Source of the DNA: an uncultured Gammaproteobacteria bacterium
GTDB taxonomy: Bacteria; Pseudomonadota; Gammaproteobacteria; SZUA-140
Reading direction: 5' to 3'
Length of the DNA: 12,211 nucleotides
Assembly: GCA_945787585.1 (NCBI GenBank)
Contig: CALZIG010000164.1
Span: 1 to 12,211 of the forward strand
Positions 7,258 to 12,211 of this stretch are shown here, one piece after another. The translations under genes were made by a program, and so were the position numbers. The notes under the pieces are model-generated. The model searched no databases. It saw only the letters and a program-made list of their open reading frames with translations, and was not told the origin of the DNA. Each line of letters begins with the position of its first letter. Position 1 is the stretch's first letter.

Positions 7258-7287
7258 GTGCCATCTAATGCCAATCTAAGTTATAAT
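7258..7287 (+). promoter_or_regulatory. Candidate metG promoter
   Basis: A perfect -10 hexamer TATAAT is at 7282-7287, preceded at 18 bases by a partial -35 GTGCCA (7258-7263). It lies just outside the right end of the MITE-like element and about 80 bases before the metG start. The rest of the apbC/metG spacer (6972-7067, 7236-7257 and 7288-7368) holds the apbC ribosome binding site and otherwise nothing I can name. Confidence 0.45.
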
Positions 7288-7368
7288 ACCGGGTTAATCC
7301 GCGCAGATCTCAGCAGGTTTGACGCATAACTAAATAAAAATCGTAACAAGTCAGGATTTCGGGGCGAT

Positions 7369-9561
7369 ATGCCGTCAACTTCAGCACCCACTACAACAGC
7401 AGCATCTACGGCTGAAAAGCGCAAGATACTGGTCACCAGCGCGTTGCCATACGCCAATGGCTCGATCCACATCGGCCATCTGGTTGAGTATATCCAGACT
7501 GACATCTGGGTGCGTTTCCAGAAGATGCGCGGCCACACCTGCCACTATGTCTGCGCCGACGACACCCACGGCACCCCCATTATGTTGCGCGCCGAACAGG
7601 AAGGGATCACCCCGGAGGCGCTGATTGAGCGCGTCCACGGCGAGCATTTTCAGGATTTCAGCGATTTCGCGATTGAGTTCGACAACTACCACTCGACCCA
7701 TTCCGACGAAAACCGTGCGCTATCGCAGGACACCTACCGCCGCCTCGACAAAGCGGGCCTGATCACCAAACGCACTATCGAGCAGCTCTACGATCCTGAA
7801 AAAGAGATGTTCCTGTCGGATCGCTTTATTAAAGGGGCCTGCCCCAGGTGCAAGGCCGAAGACCAGTACGGCGACTCCTGCGAGAAATGCGGTGCAACCT
7901 ACTCGCCAACCGATCTAATCAAGCCCTATTCTGCGCTCTCAGTCGACACACCGATCACAAAAAAATCAGAGCATCATTTTTTCATACTGGGTGAGTGAGA
8001 AGACTTTTTGAAGACGTGGCTCAATCGCACTGGCGACGCGGCACCGCTACAGGCCGAAGCCGCCAACAAGATGGCCGAATGGTTCGAGGCTGGCCTGCGC
8101 GACTGGGACATCTCGCGCGACGCCCCCTACTTCGGTTTCGAGATCCCTGATGCGCCGGGCAAATTTCTCTACGTCTGGCTCGATGCGCCGATCGGCTACA
8201 TGGCGAGCTTCAAAAACCTGTGCGACCGAGAGGGGCTCGACTTCGATAGCTACTGGCAGCCCGATAGCAATGCCGAGCTGTACCATTTTATCGGCAAAGA
8301 TATCCTCTATTTTCATGCGCTGTTCTGGCCTGCGACGCTGCAATATGCGGGCTACCGCACCCCGACAAAGATCTGCGTACACGGCTTTCTGACGGTCGAC
8401 GGACAGAAGATGTCCAAATCGCGCGGCACCTTTATTATGGCGCGCACCTATCTCGAACATCTGAACCCGGAGTACCTGCGCTACTATTTCGCAGCCAAAC
8501 TAAGCGACCGGATCGAAGATATCGATCTCAACCTCGAAGACTTCACCGCGCGTGTTAACAGCAATCTGGTGGGCAAGTACATCAACATCGCGTCACGCTC
8601 CGCAGGCTTTATCAGCAAGCGCTTCGACGGCCAGCTCGCCGCAACACTGGATGACGATGGCGCAGCACTCGTGTCAGCCATTCAGGCGCAGGCGGCACAG
8701 ATCGCCAAGCTTTACGAGGCGCGTCAGTTCAGCGAGGCGATGCGTGAAATCATGGCGCTGGCCGATCAGGCGAATGAGTATGTCAGCGACAAGGCGCCGT
8801 GGCTCATGGCAAAAGAAGCCGGACAGGAAGCGGCGCTGCATACGGTCTGCACCGCGATCATCAACGCCTTCCGCGTGCTAACGATCTACCTCAAACCGGT
8901 ACTGCCACGACTCGCGGCAGCGGTCGAGGCGTTCCTCAATATCGAGCCGTTGCAGTGGCACGATGTCGACGGGCTATTGACCAATCACGCCATCAACCCT
9001 TACCAACACTTGATGAAACGCATCGAACAGAAACAGATCGATGCGGTGGTTGAGGCGAGTGCCGCGACAATGCAGCAAACACCCTCACCGACACGACACG
9101 GCGAGGCACAGCAGAAAAGCAGTAAGGCCGAGCAGAAAAAAACGACTAAATCTAAATCTGAAGCTAAGAATGGAGCGGGATCTTCCATCCCTGAGAATAA
9201 AGCGGGACTTACCGTGAATGACGCAACAGACAACACCATCCAGTTCGATGACTTCGCCAAGGTCGACCTGCGCATCGCCAGAATTGTAAAGGCAGCGCAC
9301 GTCGACGGTGCCGACAAACTGCTGCAACTGACGCTCGATATCGGCGAAGCACAGACGCGCAACGTCTTCGCCGGGATCAAGTCGGCCTACTCACCGGAGC
9401 AGCTGGAAGGGAAATTGACGGTGATGGTGGCCAACCTCGCACCCCGTAAAATGCGCTTTGGCCTCTCCGAAGGGATGGTGCTGGCCGCTGGCCCCGGCGG
9501 CAAAGAACTGTGGATACTGGAACCCCATGAGGGCGCGCAACCCGGCATGAAGGTGAAATAG
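7369..9561 (+). CDS. metG: Methionyl-tRNA synthetase, interrupted by one in-frame TGA
   Basis: This enzyme charges tRNA-Met with methionine. The frame spans 730 codons and is intact except for a TGA at codon 210 (7996-7998), so it reads as 7369-7995 and 7999-9561. The first part holds the Rossmann-fold start, the HIGH motif HIGH (34-37) and a zinc knuckle with Cys 158, 161, 171 and 174. The second holds KMSKS (about 347-351), the anticodon-binding helical domain, a Lys/Ser/Glu-rich linker (about 558-625) and a C-terminal tRNA-binding domain (about 626-730). It is longer than the 677-residue E. coli enzyme mainly through the N-terminus and linker. Catalytic motifs lie on both sides, so neither half alone would work. 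Alignment from memory with E. coli MetG needs no gap across the stop, where E. coli has Phe. A TTG at 8008 could restart translation, but this is unlikely to be useful. Confidence 0.9.
7996..7998 (+). other. In-frame TGA within metG
   Basis: The codon lies between ...FFILGE and EDFLKTW..., inside the catalytic domain. The frame before and after is the same, so this is a nonsense codon and not a frameshift. The surrounding 60 bases contain several A and T runs and a repeated GAAGAC on either side of TTTTT. A sequencing or assembly error, a real mutation and readthrough are all possible. Confidence 0.85.
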
Positions 9562-9566
9562 CCCCA

Positions 9567-9589
9567 CTCCTGCTACGTTGTAGCGGGAG
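9567..9589 (+). terminator. Strong stem-loop after metG without a T tract
   Basis: CTCCTGCTAC (9567-9576) pairs with GTAGCGGGAG (9580-9589) over 10 base pairs including one G-T wobble, with a three-base GTT loop. It starts 6 bases after the metG stop. There is no T run behind it, so it is not a standard intrinsic terminator. It may be an RNA 3'-end stabiliser, a processing site, or a terminator helped by other factors. Confidence 0.45.
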
Positions 9590-9605
9590 GTCTGGCAGAG
9601 TAACA

Positions 9606-9635
9606 TTGGCACCGCAACGGCAACGATTAAATAAT
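9606..9635 (+). promoter_or_regulatory. Candidate rnfA promoter
   Basis: TTGGCA (9606-9611) and AATAAT (9630-9635), each five of six to the sigma-70 consensus, are 18 bases apart and about 28 bases upstream of the rnfA start. A TATAAA at 9640-9645 is an alternative -10 with a poorer -35. This would give the rnf genes their own transcription start downstream of the metG hairpin. The call was made by eye. Confidence 0.4.
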
Positions 9636-9662
9636 GCGATATAAAACACCGATATAGAGTAC

Positions 9663-10244
9663 ATGACTGAATTAGCCCTCATCCTTCTCAGCACCGTGCT
9701 GGTCAACAATTTTGTGCTGGTCAAATTCCTTGGCCTGTGCCCCTTCATGGGGGTTTCGCGCAAACTTGAAACGGCCATCGGCATGGCGCTGGCAACCACC
9801 TTCGTGCTGACACTGTCATCGGTTTGCAGTTACCTCGCCAACAAATATCTACTAGAACCCTTCGGCATCGAGTACCTGAAAACCATCACTTTTATTCTGG
9901 TGATTGCCGTCGTCGTGCAGTTCACCGAGATGTTCATCCAGAAGAGCAGTCCACTGCTGCACAAAGTGCTCGGCATCTTTCTGCCGCTGATCACCACTAA
10001 CTGTGCGGTGCTCGGGGTTGCCTTGCTCAACGTCCAGCAGGAACTCAATTTCCTGCAATCGGCGGTCTACGGCTTTGGCGCAGCGGTCGGTTTTTCGATC
10101 GTACTGATCCTGTTTGCGGCAATGCGCGAACGCCTTGCCGCCGCCGACGTCCCGGTCGTGTTTCAGGGGCCTGCCATCGGTCTGATTACCGCAGGACTGA
10201 TGTCGCTCGCCTTTATGGGATTCTCAGGATTGGTAAAAGTCTAA
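9663..10244 (+). CDS. rnfA: Rnf electron transport complex subunit A
   Basis: RnfA is an integral membrane subunit of the ion-motive ferredoxin:NAD+ oxidoreductase complex (called Rsx in E. coli, where it keeps SoxR reduced). The 193-residue length is typical. The N-terminus with [19 protein letters not shown] (about 14-32) is strongly conserved in RnfA, and the matching [15 protein letters not shown] at about 113-127 is its counterpart in the second half. About six hydrophobic segments are present. The two Cys-containing motifs (about Cys 26 and Cys 118) fit the intramembrane Fe-S site shared with RnfE/NqrD/NqrE in published structures. Only a weak GAG precedes the start. rnfB starts one base after its stop. 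Confidence 0.97.
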   Translation: MTELALILLSTVLVNNFVLVKFLGLCPFMGVSRKLETAIGMALATTFVLTLSSVCSYLANKYLLEPFGIEYLKTITFILVIAVVVQFTEMFIQKSSPLLHKVLGIFLPLITTNCAVLGVALLNVQQELNFLQSAVYGFGAAVGFSIVLILFAAMRERLAAADVPVVFQGPAIGLITAGLMSLAFMGFSGLVKV

Positions 10245-10245
10245 A

Positions 10246-10857
10246 ATGCTGACGGCAATTCTGGCATTGAGCGCACTGGCGCTGGTCTTTGGGCTGATCC
10301 TCGGTTTTGCCGCGGTGCGCTTTAAGGTCGAGGGCGATCCGCTGGTCGAACAGATCGATGCGCAACTGCCGCAGACCCAGTGTGGCCAGTGCGGCTACCC
10401 CGGCTGCCGCCCGTATGCCGAGGCGATCGCCAACGAGGGGGCCGAAATCAACCAGTGTCCCCCCGGCGGCGAAGTCACCATCATCGCGCTGGCCGATCTG
10501 CTCGACCGTGAACCGCTGCCGCTCAACCCGGAAAATGGCGCGATCAAGCCGAAGACCGTCGCCTTCATTGATGAACAGACCTGCATCGGCTGCACGCTCT
10601 GCATTCAGGCGTGCCCGGTGGATGCGATCCTCGGTGCCGCCAAGCAGATGCACACCATCATTGCCGCCGAGTGCACCGGCTGTGATCTGTGCCTGCCGCC
10701 CTGCCCAGTAGACTGTATCGAGATGGTCGAGATTAAACAGGATATGCTGACCTGGAAATGGCCCTATCCTGAAGAGGCTGTGACTAAAAAATCTGCAGCT
10801 GGAAAAACTGACGCTGAAAAATCGTCCGCTGACGGTTCGCGGGAGGCCTCCGCATGA
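10246..10857 (+). CDS. rnfB: Rnf electron transport complex subunit B (polyferredoxin)
   Basis: RnfB is the ferredoxin-like subunit that takes electrons into the Rnf complex. The product has 203 residues. One N-terminal membrane helix (about 1-25) is followed by a 4Fe-4S domain with Cys 46, 49, 54 and 71 (pattern CGQCGYPGC...C). Two bacterial ferredoxin-type 4Fe-4S motifs follow, with Cys 113, 116, 119 and 123 and Cys 143, 146, 149 and 153. The last 25 or so residues are a Lys/Ser/Ala/Glu-rich, probably disordered tail. The start is one base after rnfA and probably depends on coupling. Its TGA stop overlaps the rnfC start (ATGA). The GGGAGG that serves rnfC (10841-10846) lies inside the end of this gene. 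Confidence 0.97.
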   Translation: MLTAILALSALALVFGLILGFAAVRFKVEGDPLVEQIDAQLPQTQCGQCGYPGCRPYAEAIANEGAEINQCPPGGEVTIIALADLLDREPLPLNPENGAIKPKTVAFIDEQTCIGCTLCIQACPVDAILGAAKQMHTIIAAECTGCDLCLPPCPVDCIEMVEIKQDMLTWKWPYPEEAVTKKSAAGKTDAEKSSADGSREASA

Positions 10858-12211
10858 GCCTGGCCCCAGTAAAACTGTGGGACTTCCACGGCGGTATTCA
10901 TCCGGAACAGAATAAGTTGCAATCGACGTCGTTACCGTCGTCAGCGGCGCAGATGCCCAGCAAACTGGTGCTACCGCTGCACCAGCATATCGGTGAAGCG
11001 GCTGAGCCGATCGTCGAGGTGGGCGACACGGTCTTAAAAGGTCAGAAGATTGCCAGCGCCAGTGGTTATGTCAGCGCCCCACTACACGCCCCTACCTCTG
11101 GCACAATCATCGATATCAGCGAGTATCCCATTCCTCACCCATCGGGATTGAGTGCACTGGCGATTGTGATTGAACCGGATGGCCGTGACGAATGGATTCA
11201 ACAGGCTTCAATACAACATTACACCGAGGCCGACCCCAGTCGGCTGCGTAATATCATCCGTGAAGCGGGCATCGTGGGCCTTGGCGGCGCGGGTTTTCCA
11301 TCGTTCATCAAACTCAATCCCGGCTCGCAAAAGAAGATCAAGACCCTGATCCTCAACGGGGTTGAGTGCGAGCCGTATATCACCTGCGATGACATGTTGA
11401 TGCGTGAAGACGCCCACTCGATCATCGAGGGCGTCCACATCATGCGCCATGCGCTACAGGCAGAAGAGTGCGTCATCGCCATCGAAGACAATAAACCAGA
11501 GGCCTATGAAAGTATCTGCAAGGCGGCCACCGGCATCCCCGGACTGCGAGTTGCGCTGGTGCCGACCCGCTACCCACAGGGCAGCGAAAAACAGCTGGTA
11601 CAGGTAATCACCGGCAAAGAGGTACCGAGTAATGGGCTCGCGCTCCACATCGGCGTGGTGTGCCACAACGTGGCGACCGCGGCGGCGATCTATCGCGCCA
11701 TCCATCTCGGCCAGCCGCTGATCTCACGTATGGTGACGGTTACTGGCGAAGCGATTCCGCAGCCACGTAATTTCGAAGTACTCATCGGCACACCGATGGA
11801 CGAACTACTGCAGCAGTGCGGCGCTGAATTTGATCAGATCGAACGCCTCGTGATGGGCGGCCCGATGATGGGCTTTGCGCTGCATGAGATCAATCTGCCG
11901 GTCATCAAGACCACCAACTGCATCATCGCCGCTACGCGTAAAGAGCTGGGGCAGGACCGCCCCGCGATGCCGTGCATTCGCTGCGGGGCGTGCGCCGATG
12001 TCTGCCCGGTTAAGCTATTACCACAGCAGCTCTACTGGCACGCGCGCGCCAAAGAGCTAGACAAGGTGCAGGAATATGATCTGTTCGATTGCATCGAATG
12101 TGGCTGCTGCTCTTATGTCTGCCCCAGCAGTATTCCACTAGTGCAGTATTATCGCTTCGCCAAAGGGGCGATCTGGACTCAGGAGCAGGAGCATAAAAAA
12201 TCGGATCAGGC
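10854..12211 (+). CDS. rnfC: Rnf electron transport complex subunit C (partial, runs off right edge)
   Basis: RnfC is the peripheral NADH/FMN-binding subunit of the Rnf complex. The first 452 codons are present with no stop before the window ends. The N-terminal RnfC barrel-sandwich region includes [11 protein letters not shown] (about 11-21). The glycine-rich nucleotide-binding loop GLGGAGFP is at about 142-149, and [11 protein letters not shown] (about 166-176) is the conserved segment after it. An SLBB-like region follows. Two 4Fe-4S motifs are seen: [12 protein letters not shown] (about 373-384) and [12 protein letters not shown] (about 412-423). The start is supported by GGGAGG seven bases upstream and by the 4-base ATGA overlap with rnfB. 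The tail beyond the second Fe-S motif, often long and Ala/Lys-rich, and the rest of the operon (rnfD, G and E in most genomes) lie outside the window. Confidence 0.96.
   Translation, partial: MSLAPVKLWDFHGGIHPEQNKLQSTSLPSSAAQMPSKLVLPLHQHIGEAAEPIVEVGDTVLKGQKIASASGYVSAPLHAPTSGTIIDISEYPIPHPSGLSALAIVIEPDGRDEWIQQASIQHYTEADPSRLRNIIREAGIVGLGGAGFPSFIKLNPGSQKKIKTLILNGVECEPYITCDDMLMREDAHSIIEGVHIMRHALQAEECVIAIEDNKPEAYESICKAATGIPGLRVALVPTRYPQGSEKQLVQVITGKEVPSNGLALHIGVVCHNVATAAAIYRAIHLGQPLISRMVTVTGEAIPQPRNFEVLIGTPMDELLQQCGAEFDQIERLVMGGPMMGFALHEINLPVIKTTNCIIAATRKELGQDRPAMPCIRCGACADVCPVKLLPQQLYWHARAKELDKVQEYDLFDCIECGCCSYVCPSSIPLVQYYRFAKGAIWTQEQEHKKSDQ

Noticed and set aside
7258..7287. metG promoter carried by the MITE-like element
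   Set aside because: The TATAAT lies about 50 bases outside the right end of the element, so the element does not supply it.
7996..7998. TGA read as tryptophan (alternative genetic code)
   Set aside because: dcd, apbC and rnfB all end at TGA at or near their usual C-termini, so TGA is a working stop in this genome.
7999..8015. Recent duplication of GAAGACTTTTT as the cause of the metG stop
   Set aside because: An 11-base insertion would shift the frame, but the frame is the same on both sides and aligns without a gap to E. coli MetG as I recall it.
7996..8050. Selenocysteine insertion at the metG TGA
   Set aside because: MetRS is not a known selenoprotein, the site is not catalytic, and I see no convincing SECIS-like hairpin directly after the codon.
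7369..9561. A natural two-subunit methionyl-tRNA synthetase
   Set aside because: The break falls inside the catalytic domain between HIGH and KMSKS, not at a domain boundary, and the second part has only a weak TTG as a start.
10213..10653. Open frame on the minus strand opposite rnfB
   Set aside because: It lies opposite a gene with three complete Fe-S motifs and shows no recognisable features.

Overview
The window looks like a chromosomal segment of a gammaproteobacterium. Dcd resembles the pseudomonad-type enzyme closely. An Mrp/ApbC ATPase is divergent from metG, and metG is followed by rnfA-rnfB-rnfC, an arrangement I associate with gammaproteobacteria including purple and sulfur-oxidising lineages. 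The finer placement is a guess. No rRNA, tRNA, CRISPR array, phage or complete insertion sequence was seen.

Layout: (1) 60-1464, proC and a YggT-family membrane protein overlap as a small operon that ends in a probable terminator. (2) 1714-3684, a stand-alone dynamin-like large GTPase of unknown role, flanked by spacers of about 250 and 125 bases. (3) 3809-5210, pyrE and an exported DUF3108 protein, read rightwards and meeting dcd head-on. (4) 5234-6971, apbC then dcd, on the minus strand. (5) 6972-7368, the divergent apbC/metG spacer, which holds a 160-bp MITE-like element with 18-bp terminal inverted repeats and a 4-bp TTTA target duplication. (6) 7369-9561, methionyl-tRNA synthetase, whose reading frame is cut by a single in-frame TGA at codon 210. 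(7) 9663-12211, rnfA, rnfB and the first 452 codons of rnfC, continuing off the right edge.

Most genes are housekeeping: proline synthesis (proC), pyrimidine and dNTP supply (pyrE, dcd), Fe-S cluster delivery (apbC), translation (metG) and membrane electron transport (rnf). ApbC and the Fe-S-rich Rnf subunits are close together, but they lie on opposite strands and are not one operon.

The points most worth a second look are the nonsense codon in the essential metG gene (TGA ends dcd, apbC and rnfB normally, so the genetic code is not simply reassigned), the MITE-like element, and the uncharacterised GTPase with its variant P-loop. I did not find a convincing new multi-gene system.
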